A stretch of DNA of 64,000 nucleotides, from contig JAGAKR010000015.1 in the NCBI GenBank assembly GCA_017625535.1, positions 62,001-126,000 of the forward strand, in the 5' to 3' direction. Under the pieces are notes generated by a model, which searched no databases, was not told the DNA's origin, and worked only from the letters and a program-made list of their open reading frames with translations. The translations under genes and the position numbers were made by a program. Source of the DNA: Bacteroidales bacterium (GTDB lineage: Bacteria > Bacteroidota > Bacteroidia > Bacteroidales > UBA932). Shown one piece after another: positions 52,729 to 60,738 of this stretch (position 1 is its first letter; each line of letters opens with the position of its first letter).

Positions 52729-55545
52729 TTACTGGCAGTTGCATACAAGGTTTCTGTCACCGAAGCCGTTGTCAACACGTGCTACTGCAGGCCAGAACTT
52801 GTTCTCTCTCAGCCACTCAAGCGGGTAAGCGGCAACTGTCCTGCTGTAAGGGTGGTTCCACTCGTCGGCACAAACCTCGTCAGCTGTATGAGGAGACATT
52901 GTTACAGGGTTGTCTTTTGCATCGTACTCACCTGCCTTAATCTTCTCACACTCAATCTTAATCTGTTTCATAGCCTCAATGAAGCGGTCCATCTCCTCCT
53001 TAGGCTCAGACTCTGTAGGCTCAACCATCAAGGTCTCGTGTACAGGGAATGAAAGGGTAGGGGCGTGGAAACCGTAGTCCATAAGACGTTTTGCAATGTC
53101 GGTTGCATCTACGCCGTACTCAGATTTGAAGTGCTGGCAGTCAATGATGCACTCGTGGGCAACGCGGCCGGTTGCACCAGAATAAAGTGTCTTGAACTCA
53201 GGCTCAAACTGTGCAGCCATATAGTTTGCATTGAGGATGGCAACCTGGGTAACTTTCTTAAGGCCTGCTGCGCCCAACAATTTGATGTAAGCGTGGGTGA
53301 TAGGCAACAACAGCGGGTTACCGTATGCTGCAGCAGAAACTGCACCAACACCTTTGCCGCCGCACTCAGGATCAAGTGGATGGCCAGGAAGATAAGGAGC
53401 CAATGCTTTTGTACAGCAGATAGGGCCTACGCCAGGACCACCGCCGCCGTGAGGCATTGCAAATGATTTGTGGAGGTTCAAGTGACATACGTCTGCACCA
53501 ATATGGCCAGGATTTGTAAGTCCTACCTGTGCGTTCATATTTGCACCGTCCATATATACCAATCCGCCGTTCTGGTGGATAATGTTGCAGATTTCCCTAA
53601 TCTGAACCTCAAACACACCGTGGGTAGAAGGATAAGTGATCATAAGACCTGCAAGGTTCTCTGCATTTGCAGTTGCTTTCTCCCTAAGTTCCTCAACGTT
53701 TATGTTACCGTTCTCATCGCAACCTACAAGTACAATGCTGAAACCTGCCATAGCTGCAGATGCAGGGTTGGTACCGTGTGCCGATGTAGGGATGATCATT
53801 ACATTTCTGTGGGCACCGCCATTTGCCATATGGTAGCCTTTGATGGTCTTAAGACCTGCATACTCACCTGCTGCACCTGAGTTAGGCTGCAATGAGCAGG
53901 CGTCAAATCCTGTGATTACCGCCAAGTCGTTCTCCAACTCTTTGATAAGTTCCATATAACCCTCAACCTGGTCTTTAGGCTGCAATGGGTGTACATTTCC
54001 AAGTTCTGCCCAGCTTAGAGGAAGCATCTCCACTGCTGCATTGAGTTTCATTGTACAAGAACCAAGCGGAATCATTGAGTGGGCAAGAGAGATGTCTTTT
54101 CTCTCAAGTTTCTTGATGAACCTCATCATTGCGGTCTCTGAGTGGTAAGTGTTGAATACCTCGTTGTTAAGGAACTCACTCTCCCTCTTCATGAAGCCGT
54201 CCTCTGCAGGGGCACCAGGACAACCTGCTGGCTGTGCGTCAAAGATTGCAGCCACCTGCATAGCCTCTGCACAAGTTGTAAGTTCGTCAAAACTGATGCG
54301 TACTGCATCCTCTGCAGGATAGAAGAAGTTGATGCCTGCAGCCTCTGCCTTGGCTTTTATCTCAGCTGCATTCACACCCTTAACCTCAATTGTGTCAAAG
54401 AAGTGCTCTGCTGCAAGGGTATATCCTTTCGCTTTAAGAAGGCCTGCCATTGCGTGTGCATAGTGGGAAACCTTCTCTGCAATTGATTTCACGCCTGCCT
54501 GTCCGTGGTAAACTGCATACATACCGCTCATTGTAGCCATAAGGGCAGTTGCTGTACATACGTTTGATGTAGCCTTCTCCCTCTTGATATGCTGCTCACG
54601 AACCTGAAGTGCAAGTCTTACAGCCTTGTTGCCAAGACGGTCAACTGATACACCTATGATACGGCCCGGAATCTGTCTCTTGTATGCATCCTTGGTTGCC
54701 ATGAAACCTGCTGTAGGGCCACCGAAGCCCATAGGAAGACCGAATCTCTGTGCAGAACCAACCGCACAGTCGGCACCCCATGCTGCAGGCTCCTTAAGTG
54801 CTGCAAGTGCAAGAATGTCGCAATATGCTGTTACAAGTCCGCCTGCTGCGTGTACCTTCTCACAGAACTCTGTATAATCCCTTACCTCACCGTTTGCGGC
54901 AGGGTACTGTACCATTGCTCCATAGCATTTCTCACTCAACTCTGCAGTTTTCCAGTCTCCCAACTGTATCTCAATTCCAAGACCTGCTGCACGGGTCTGG
55001 AGTACAGAGATTACCTGAGGGAACATGTTCTCATCTACAAACACCACGTTCTTGCCTGCTTTTACGGCATCGCGGCTCCTTACCTCAAACATCATTCTCA
55101 TTGCCTCTCCTGCTGCCTGTGCATCATCAAGCATAGAGCAGTTTGAAAGAGGGAAACCTGTAAGGCTGCTTACCATTGTCTGGAAAATGAGCAGAGCCTC
55201 AAGACGGCCCTGGCTTATCTCTGCCTGATAAGGGGTGTATGAAGTGTACCAGCAAGGGTTCTCAAAAATGTTCCTTGTAATTACAGGAAGCACACCTGTT
55301 CCGTATGAACCCATACCAATGAGGCTTCTGAACGGCTTGTTCTTTGAAACCATCTTCTTTAGATTGGCAAGATACTGGTTCTCAGATACTGCTGGTGTAA
55401 GATTAAGATCTTCGCTCAAAAGGATGTCTGAAGGGACTGTCTGCTTTGTTAGTTCATCCAAAGTCTGGACATTCAGCACTTTAAGCATTTCATTAATTTG
55501 GGCATCTCTTGGCCCGATGTGTCTGTCAGTGAATGATAGTGACAT
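52729..55545 (-). CDS. gcvP: Glycine dehydrogenase (decarboxylating), P protein of glycine cleavage
   Basis: A full-length single-chain P protein of 938 residues with both homologous halves (about 1-440 and 460-938). It decarboxylates glycine and passes the aminomethyl group to lipoyl-H protein. The PLP lysine is in CHLNLHKSFAMPHGGGGPG near residue 692. HIGPRDAQINEMLKVL at the start and PLGSCTMKLNAAVEML near residue 492 are characteristic. Other glycine cleavage genes are not adjacent. A minus-strand -7 box (CAAATATA at 55589-55596) lies 43 bases upstream. Confidence 0.97.
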   Translation of the reverse strand: MSLSFTDRHIGPRDAQINEMLKVLNVQTLDELTKQTVPSDILLSEDLNLTPAVSENQYLANLKKMVSKNKPFRSLIGMGSYGTGVLPVITRNIFENPCWYTSYTPYQAEISQGRLEALLIFQTMVSSLTGFPLSNCSMLDDAQAAGEAMRMMFEVRSRDAVKAGKNVVFVDENMFPQVISVLQTRAAGLGIEIQLGDWKTAELSEKCYGAMVQYPAANGEVRDYTEFCEKVHAAGGLVTAYCDILALAALKEPAAWGADCAVGSAQRFGLPMGFGGPTAGFMATKDAYKRQIPGRIIGVSVDRLGNKAVRLALQVREQHIKREKATSNVCTATALMATMSGMYAVYHGQAGVKSIAEKVSHYAHAMAGLLKAKGYTLAAEHFFDTIEVKGVNAAEIKAKAEAAGINFFYPAEDAVRISFDELTTCAEAMQVAAIFDAQPAGCPGAPAEDGFMKRESEFLNNEVFNTYHSETAMMRFIKKLERKDISLAHSMIPLGSCTMKLNAAVEMLPLSWAELGNVHPLQPKDQVEGYMELIKELENDLAVITGFDACSLQPNSGAAGEYAGLKTIKGYHMANGGAHRNVMIIPTSAHGTNPASAAMAGFSIVLVGCDENGNINVEELREKATANAENLAGLMITYPSTHGVFEVQIREICNIIHQNGGLVYMDGANMNAQVGLTNPGHIGADVCHLNLHKSFAMPHGGGGPGVGPICCTKALAPYLPGHPLDPECGGKGVGAVSAAAYGNPLLLPITHAYIKLLGAAGLKKVTQVAILNANYMAAQFEPEFKTLYSGATGRVAHECIIDCQHFKSEYGVDATDIAKRLMDYGFHAPTLSFPVHETLMVEPTESEPKEEMDRFIEAMKQIKIECEKIKAGEYDAKDNPVTMSPHTADEVCADEWNHPYSRTVAAYPLEWLRENKFWPAVARVDNGFGDRNLVCNCQ

Positions 55546-55614
55546 AATAAATGTATTTTAGTGTAATTATTTACTTAATCGTAACTCACAAATATAATGT
55601 AAATTTTGTAAAAT

Positions 55615-55644
55615 TTTGTTATAAAAAAAATTGCACTATTTTTG
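55615..55644 (+). promoter_or_regulatory. Promoter of the carboxyltransferase gene
   Basis: TTTG at 55615-55618 and TATTTTTG at 55637-55644 are 18 bases apart, 28 bases before the ATG at 55673. Confidence 0.6.
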
Positions 55645-55672
55645 CGGAAACTAAAACCTGATTTTTTTATTT

Positions 55673-57220
55673 ATGAGTCTATTAAGCAAAAAAATTTCTG
55701 AACTTCAGGAGAGGACTGCAAAGGCGGTTATGGGAGGAGGAGACAAAGCCATTGCCAAGCAGATAGCAATGGGAAAACTTCCTGCCAGGGAGAGGATTAA
55801 CAAGCTCCTGGATGACGGCTCTTTTTATGAGTATGACCTCTTTATAGAGCACGATGCCAGGGAGTTTGGAATGGAGAACAAAAGCCTGGCCGGAGATGGT
55901 GTAGTAATTGGAACAGGAACCATCAACGGAAAGCCGGTTGCAGTGTATGCCCAGGATTTTACCGTTGCAGGCGGTTCATTGGGTTCTATGCACGCAAGGA
56001 AGATAACCAAGATTATGGATTACGCCCTAAGGATGAGGATTCCCCTTATAGGTATAAATGATTCCGGCGGAGCACGTATCCAGGAGGGTGTGAATTCATT
56101 GGCAGGATATGGAGAGATCTTCTTCCGCAACACCCTTAACAGCGGTGTAATTCCACAGATATCAGTTATACTTGGCCCTTGTGCCGGAGGTGCTGTTTAT
56201 TCGCCTGCCCTTACAGACTATGTATTTGTGGTAGACAAAATTTCCAAGATGTTCATCACAGGTCCGGAGGTAATAAAATCCGTGCTTGGAGAAGAGATAG
56301 ATATGGAGTCATTGGGCGGAGCAAGGGTACATTGCGAGACCACAGGAAATGCCCACTTCTTTGCAGAGAGTGAGGAGGAGTGCTTTGCACAGATAAAGAA
56401 ACTGTTGAGTTACCTTCCGGCCCACAATGCAGAGAAACCAGCCCCTATAAAAGCATCACAGCCGCTCAAGAAATACAAGATAGAGAAAGTTGTGCCTGTA
56501 GACCCTACAACCCCATATGATGTAAGGAATGTGATAAGGGCACTTACAGATGATTCTGAATTCATAGAGATTCAGGAGATGTGGGCTCAGAACATTGTAA
56601 TAGGATACGGCCGTATGGAGGGACGTACAGTTGGTTTTGTGGCCAACCAGCCTATGTACCTTGCGGGTGTTCTGGATTGCGATTCATCAGACAAGGCAGC
56701 CCGTTTCATCAGATACTGCGATGCGTTTGAGATTCCTATAGTAACTCTTGAGGATATGCCGGGTTACCTTCCTGGAGTTGATCAGGAGCACGCAGGAGTA
56801 ATCCGCCACGGTGCAAAACTCCTTTATGCATACTCTGAGGCATCGGTTCCAAAAATCACAATCATCCTGCGCAAGGCATACGGAGGAGGCTACATTGCAA
56901 TGAACTCCCGCCACCTTAGGGCGGACTTTGTATTTGCCTGGCCAACCGCAGAGATTGCAGTAATGGGACCTGAGGGTGCAGCAAACATCATTTTCCGCAA
57001 GGAAATTATGGAGGCAGAGAATCCCGACGAAATGCGCAAACTTAAGGTTGAGGAGTACAAGAACAAGTTTGCCAACCCATATGTTGCGGCATCTAAGGGT
57101 TACATAGACTCTGTGATTACCCCACAGGATACCCGCAAGTTCATTGTACACGCCCTGAGCGTATCGGAGAACAAAGTGCTCAAGAGACCAGCCAAGAAGC
57201 ATGGCATTCCACCGTTTTAA
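55673..57220 (+). CDS. Acyl-CoA carboxylase/decarboxylase carboxyltransferase subunit
   Basis: A 515-residue carboxyltransferase of the PccB/MmdA type. Both crotonase-like halves are present: GINDSGGARIQEGVNSLAGY with ILGPCAGGAVYSPALTDYVF in the first; TLEDMPGYLPGVDQEHAGVI and KAYGGGYIAMNSRHLRADFV in the second. It transfers the carboxyl group between biotin and propionyl-/methylmalonyl-CoA, part of succinate-to-propionate metabolism. The biotin carrier follows after 23 bases. No biotin carboxylase or membrane decarboxylase subunit lies here, so the complex is completed by genes elsewhere. Confidence 0.92.
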   Translation: MSLLSKKISELQERTAKAVMGGGDKAIAKQIAMGKLPARERINKLLDDGSFYEYDLFIEHDAREFGMENKSLAGDGVVIGTGTINGKPVAVYAQDFTVAGGSLGSMHARKITKIMDYALRMRIPLIGINDSGGARIQEGVNSLAGYGEIFFRNTLNSGVIPQISVILGPCAGGAVYSPALTDYVFVVDKISKMFITGPEVIKSVLGEEIDMESLGGARVHCETTGNAHFFAESEEECFAQIKKLLSYLPAHNAEKPAPIKASQPLKKYKIEKVVPVDPTTPYDVRNVIRALTDDSEFIEIQEMWAQNIVIGYGRMEGRTVGFVANQPMYLAGVLDCDSSDKAARFIRYCDAFEIPIVTLEDMPGYLPGVDQEHAGVIRHGAKLLYAYSEASVPKITIILRKAYGGGYIAMNSRHLRADFVFAWPTAEIAVMGPEGAANIIFRKEIMEAENPDEMRKLKVEEYKNKFANPYVAASKGYIDSVITPQDTRKFIVHALSVSENKVLKRPAKKHGIPPF

Positions 57221-57243
57221 TGGATACAAAGGAGTGATAGATT

Positions 57244-57642
57244 ATGGAAATACAGGAAATAAATTCTATAAGCGCAGATTTGGGAGATGCGGTACTTATG
57301 TCCAATGATCCCAATATGTTCCAGGACAAGATTCAGATTCACGTAAGCGGAAGGAAGTACAAGACACTTTACACCAGGAAATTTCTGGAGAGGAAGAAGT
57401 GGGAGGCTCCCAACCCCAATGAAGTGAGGTCCATCATCCCGGGTTCTGTAACGGAGATAACCGTAAAGGCAGGTGACAAGGTTAAGAAAGGTGGGAAACT
57501 GATGATATATGAGGCAATGAAGATGAAGAACATCATATCTGCCCCTTTTGATGCAACGGTGGAATCTGTAGAGGTTAAAGTGGGGGACAAACTGCCCAAA
57601 GGCGTAATCCTGGCAAGGCTTGCACCAATGGAAAAGAAATAA
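57244..57642 (+). CDS. Biotin carboxyl carrier protein
   Basis: A 132-residue protein with the biotin attachment sequence IYEAMKMKNIISAPFDATV near residues 88-106 (lysine in MKM). The C-terminal biotinyl domain starts at IIPGSVTEITVKAGDKVKKG. The N-terminal 60 residues (GRKYKTLYTRKFLERKKWEA) are not a standard domain. It carries CO2 for the carboxyltransferase encoded just upstream. The pair ends at a terminator three bases after its stop codon. Confidence 0.92.
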   Translation: MEIQEINSISADLGDAVLMSNDPNMFQDKIQIHVSGRKYKTLYTRKFLERKKWEAPNPNEVRSIIPGSVTEITVKAGDKVKKGGKLMIYEAMKMKNIISAPFDATVESVEVKVGDKLPKGVILARLAPMEKK

Positions 57643-57645
57643 AGG

Positions 57646-57679
57646 AAAAAGAGATTGGCAATGCCGGTCTCTTTTTTTT
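57646..57679 (+). terminator. Terminator of the carboxyltransferase-carrier pair
   Basis: AAAAAGAGATTGGC pairs with GCCGGTCTCTTTTT (two G-T wobbles) around AAT, followed by eight T. Confidence 0.88.
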
Positions 57680-57728
57680 GCTTTAAGGGAGAAGATTTAC
57701 TAACTTGCTCACTTGTAAGGGGTACGTT

Positions 57729-58115
57729 ATGGAGAGAAAGTGGTGCAAAAACAGACAGGATTTGGGCAGAAAGGGAGAAGAGGTGGCATTGGAATACCTT
57801 TTGCAAAGGGGTATGAAGCTGCTGGAGCGGAACTGGAGGAGCGGCCACAGGGAACTGGACCTCATAATGGAGGAGGGCGGCTTCATAAGGATTGTTGAGG
57901 TGCGGACAAGGGAGTATCCCTCAATCATAGATCCTTTTGAGAGCATTACCCTTCCCAAGAGAAGGAGGATAATTGCGGCGGCCAGGGATTTTCTGGCAAA
58001 GAGGAGGGATCTGTCGGGAGGAAAAGAGGTGGTCTTTGATGTTGTCTCCATCCTTTTAAACGGAGAATTGTTTGAAGTGAAATATATAAGGGAGGCTTTT
58101 GGGCCAACCTGGTAA
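57729..58115 (+). CDS. yraN: YraN/UPF0102 nuclease-fold protein
   Basis: A 128-residue protein beginning at ATG 57729; the longer frame needs TTG. It has the endonuclease-like core of UPF0102: LGRKGEEVALEYLLQRGMKL, then LERNWRSGHRELDLIMEEGG and FIRIVEVRTR (acidic residues E, D, E plus basic residue of the PD-(D/E)XK fold). Its cellular role is uncertain, probably DNA or RNA processing. It starts 50 bases after the terminator of the carboxylase pair, and manC follows after 11 bases. Confidence 0.85.
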   Translation: MERKWCKNRQDLGRKGEEVALEYLLQRGMKLLERNWRSGHRELDLIMEEGGFIRIVEVRTREYPSIIDPFESITLPKRRRIIAAARDFLAKRRDLSGGKEVVFDVVSILLNGELFEVKYIREAFGPTW

Positions 58116-58126
58116 AAAGTTGAGTT

Positions 58127-59224
58127 ATGGGAAGAGAGAATAATTATTGTATTATTATGGCCGGTGGTGTGGGAAGCCGTTTCTGGCCGGTGAGCAGGAA
58201 TGCAAAACCAAAACAGTTCCTGGATTTTTTTGGTACAGGAATTTCATTTTTGCAGCAGACCTATAACAGATTTGCAAAGATCATCCCTCCGGAGAACATA
58301 TTGGTGGTTACAAGTGAACAGTACAACAATCTTGTAAAGGAGCAGCTGCCTGCAATGCTGCCGGAGAATATCCTTCTGGAGCCGCACAGGAGGAACACAG
58401 CACCCTGCATTGCATATGCAACATACAAACTGCAGAAGAAGAACCCAAATGCAACAGTTGTGGTAGCCCCTTCAGACCACCTCATAATAAATGAGGATGT
58501 GTTCCTTGGTACAATTGAGAGTGCCCTTGAGTATGCACAAAACAATGATGACCTGTTCACCCTGGGTATAAAGCCTACCCGTCCGGAAACAGGTTACGGC
58601 TATATACAGACCAACCGGACTCAGGAGAAGCAGATAGGGGGCAGCAGGGTATTCAGTGTAAAGACATTTACCGAAAAGCCAGATAAAGAACTGGCAAAAG
58701 TGTTCATGCAGAGCGGGGAGTTCCTGTGGAACTCGGGGATATTCGTATGGAATGTAAAGTCCATAGCCCAGGAGTTGGAGGCTCATCTTCCCGACATAGC
58801 CAACCAGTTCAAGGACATAATCCCATATTATTATACAGACAAGGAGGAGGAGTACATAAAAGGTATATATGAGGGATGCAACGGCATATCCATAGATTAC
58901 GGGGTAATGGAGAAGACCAGCCGCAGTTGGGTGTTTGAGACTTCGTTCGGATGGAGCGATGTGGGTACCTGGGAGGCATTGTACCACCTGGGCCAGAAAG
59001 ATGAGTACAACAATCTGATGAGTGTTGGGGACAGTATGATAGACAGGGTGGAGAATTCTGTGATAGTTTCCAATGAGGATGACAAACTTGTGGTAGTAAA
59101 GGGGTTGAAGGATTATATGGTAATAAATACCGATGATGTGCTTCTTGTATGCCCAAGGGATGAGGTGGAGTTCAAGAACGTGATTACAGACCTTACTGTA
59201 AACGAGTTCAACAAATACCAGTAG
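58127..59224 (+). CDS. manC: Mannose-1-phosphate guanylyltransferase
   Basis: A 365-residue nucleotidyltransferase making GDP-mannose. The pyrophosphorylase motif is at the N terminus: IIMAGGVGSRFWPVSR with KPKQFLDFFG (lysines contacting the sugar phosphate). EPHRRNTAPCIAYATY, VVAPSDHLIINEDVF and the mannose-site FTEKPDKELAKVF follow. There is no C-terminal isomerase domain, so it is monofunctional. GDP-mannose feeds surface glycans and GDP-fucose. It lies 11 bases after yraN. Confidence 0.93.
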   Translation: MGRENNYCIIMAGGVGSRFWPVSRNAKPKQFLDFFGTGISFLQQTYNRFAKIIPPENILVVTSEQYNNLVKEQLPAMLPENILLEPHRRNTAPCIAYATYKLQKKNPNATVVVAPSDHLIINEDVFLGTIESALEYAQNNDDLFTLGIKPTRPETGYGYIQTNRTQEKQIGGSRVFSVKTFTEKPDKELAKVFMQSGEFLWNSGIFVWNVKSIAQELEAHLPDIANQFKDIIPYYYTDKEEEYIKGIYEGCNGISIDYGVMEKTSRSWVFETSFGWSDVGTWEALYHLGQKDEYNNLMSVGDSMIDRVENSVIVSNEDDKLVVVKGLKDYMVINTDDVLLVCPRDEVEFKNVITDLTVNEFNKYQ

Positions 59225-59250
59225 ATAATGGTGTGAATGGATATTTTTTG

Positions 59251-59258
59251 TAGATTTG
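59251..59258 (+). promoter_or_regulatory. -7 element of pheS
   Basis: TAGATTTG ends ten bases before the ATG at 59269, again giving a very short leader. No good -33 element. Confidence 0.45.
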
Positions 59259-59268
59259 CACCCTTAAA

Positions 59269-60306
59269 ATGTTTGACATGAAGCAGAAAATAGAAGATTT
59301 GCTAAGCAAGATAGAGACCCTTACTGCCGGAAAGTTGCAGGAAGTGGAGGAGATAAGGGTAAAACTTTTGGGCAAGAAAGGTGAGATAACAGCCCTTTTT
59401 GATGAGTTCAGGAACGTACCTGCAGAGCAGAAGAGGGAGTTCGGGCAGAAGCTCAATGTCCTTAAGACAAAGGCTGCAGAGAAGATAGAGGAACTGAGGC
59501 AGAAAGTTGAGGAGATGGGGGGCAGCGATGCACCGTCTTTTGATTATACAAAACCTGGAGACAAATTTGACCTTGGTACAAGACATCCTGTTTCAATTAC
59601 AAGGGAGGAGATAATCTCAATATTCAGCAAATTCGGCTATGCTGTGGCTGAGGGTCCGGAGATTGAGGATGACTGGCACGTGTTTGGTGCTCTCAATTTC
59701 CCTCCGGAGCATCCTGCAAGGGATATGCAGGACACTTTCTTCATCTCTGCCGGCGGTGACAACCCTATATTGCTCAGAACCCATACCAGTTCTGTACAGG
59801 TGAGGAGTATGGAGAAGATGCCTCTCCCAATAAGGATTGTATGTCCTGGCCGTGTGTTCAGAAACGAGGCAATATCTGCACGTGCGCACTGTATCTTCCA
59901 TCAGGTAGAGGGCCTTTACATAGACAAGAACGTGTCATTTGCAGATCTTAAGCAGGCTATCCTCCTTTTTGCAAAAGAGATGTTTGGAGAGGAGACACAG
60001 ATAAGGCTCCGTCCTTCATACTTCCCGTTCACCGAGCCAAGTGCAGAGGTGGATGTAAGTTGCAACATCTGCAAGGGCAAAGGCTGCAACATCTGCAAGG
60101 GTACAGGCTGGCTTGAGATTATGGGTTGCGGTATGGTAGACCCTAACGTGCTTGAGGCATCGGGAATAGACTCAAAAGAGTATTCAGGCTTTGCATTCGG
60201 TATGGGTGTGGAGAGAATTGCAATGCTCAAATGGCAGGTTAAGGATTTGCGCCACTATTTTGAGAATGATGTAAGGTTCCTCAGGGAATTTGAGACAGTG
60301 ATATAG
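59269..60306 (+). CDS. pheS: Phenylalanyl-tRNA synthetase, alpha subunit
   Basis: A 345-residue class II synthetase subunit. An N-terminal coiled coil (about 1-85) binds tRNA. The catalytic domain has FGALNFPPEHPARDMQDTFF, LLRTHTSSVQVRSM and the C-terminal motif 3 GFAFGMGVERIAMLKW. A four-cysteine zinc knuckle (CNICKGKGCNIC near residue 267) is present, as in many bacterial PheS. ATG at 59269 or 59278 could be used; the first is listed. No pheT is adjacent. Confidence 0.96.
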   Translation: MFDMKQKIEDLLSKIETLTAGKLQEVEEIRVKLLGKKGEITALFDEFRNVPAEQKREFGQKLNVLKTKAAEKIEELRQKVEEMGGSDAPSFDYTKPGDKFDLGTRHPVSITREEIISIFSKFGYAVAEGPEIEDDWHVFGALNFPPEHPARDMQDTFFISAGGDNPILLRTHTSSVQVRSMEKMPLPIRIVCPGRVFRNEAISARAHCIFHQVEGLYIDKNVSFADLKQAILLFAKEMFGEETQIRLRPSYFPFTEPSAEVDVSCNICKGKGCNICKGTGWLEIMGCGMVDPNVLEASGIDSKEYSGFAFGMGVERIAMLKWQVKDLRHYFENDVRFLREFETVI

Positions 60307-60326
60307 TTGGTTTGGCGGTGGGGTGA

Positions 60327-60345
60327 GAAATTTTTTGAAAATTTC
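60327..60345 (+). other. AT-rich hairpin after pheS
   Basis: GAAATTTT pairs with AAAATTTC over TTG, 20 bases after the pheS stop codon. There is no T-run, so it is a weak terminator candidate at most. Confidence 0.4.
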
Positions 60346-60355
60346 TTCAAAAAAT

Positions 60356-60386
60356 TTTGGAAGATTAAAAAATGTTCTTACCTTTG
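60356..60386 (+). promoter_or_regulatory. Promoter of tRNA-Gly
   Basis: TTTG at 60356-60359 and TACCTTTG at 60379-60386 are 19 bases apart, 18 bases before the first tRNA base. Confidence 0.75.
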
Positions 60387-60404
60387 CAGTCGCAAAACCA
60401 AAAC

Positions 60405-60477
<73 letters not shown>

Positions 60478-60478
60478 C

Positions 60479-60510
60479 AAAAGGGTTCCGGATATTCCGG
60501 GACCCTTTTT
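60479..60510 (+). terminator. Terminator of tRNA-Gly
   Basis: AAAAGGGTTCCGGA pairs with TCCGGGACCCTTTT (one wobble) around a 3-base loop, and ends in T. Confidence 0.9.
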
Positions 60511-60513
60511 CGT

Positions 60514-60610
60514 ATATGGGCTCGGACGAGCGACCCCGTACTCCCTCCTTGAGGAGGGCTGGGGAGGTGTTGATATAGCGCGAGCTGGCCGCAGCGTCAG
60601 CTGCGGGCTC
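60514..60610. repeat. REP-like palindromic insert between two tRNA 3' ends
   Basis: Three hairpins stand in a row: GCTCG/CGAGC (60520-60531), CCCTCC-TTGA-GGAGGG (60543-60558) and CCGCAGC-GTCA-GCTGCGG (60589-60606, extended by GAGC/GCTC). The segment is much more GC-rich than its surroundings. The CCCTCC-GGAGGG hairpin followed by GGGGAGG resembles REP-type palindromes found scattered in Bacteroidota genomes. No second copy occurs in this window. Confidence 0.55.
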
Positions 60611-60629
60611 GAGCCTCGTTTTCCGCTCA
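60609..60629 (+). repeat. Duplicated 3' end of tRNA-Gly (tRNA remnant or att-like site)
   Basis: 21 bases from TCGAGCC to CCGCTCA are identical to 60459-60479, exactly 150 bp downstream, covering half the T arm and the 3' side of the acceptor stem. The rest of a tRNA is missing. It is followed by a second, unrelated terminator, so it is either a truncated second tRNA gene or an integration-type target duplication. Confidence 0.8.
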
Positions 60630-60630
60630 G

Positions 60631-60659
60631 AAGCCTCAGAGAAATCTGAGGCTTTTTTT
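60631..60659 (+). terminator. Second terminator after the tRNA remnant
   Basis: AAGCCTCAGA pairs with TCTGAGGCTT around GAAA, followed by T. Its sequence is unrelated to the first terminator. Confidence 0.9.
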
Positions 60660-60682
60660 GTTCCTGTACACCTCCTTTTCAC

Positions 60683-60690
60683 TATCTTTG
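60683..60690 (+). promoter_or_regulatory. -7 element of the SGNH hydrolase gene
   Basis: TATCTTTG lies 48 bases before the ATG at 60739. TTTG at 60657-60660 is 22 bases upstream, inside the preceding terminator. Confidence 0.5.
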
Positions 60691-60738
60691 CATATTGTGT
60701 GTACATTTTTTATTCAGGAACTTTAAATTTTTTCAGAT

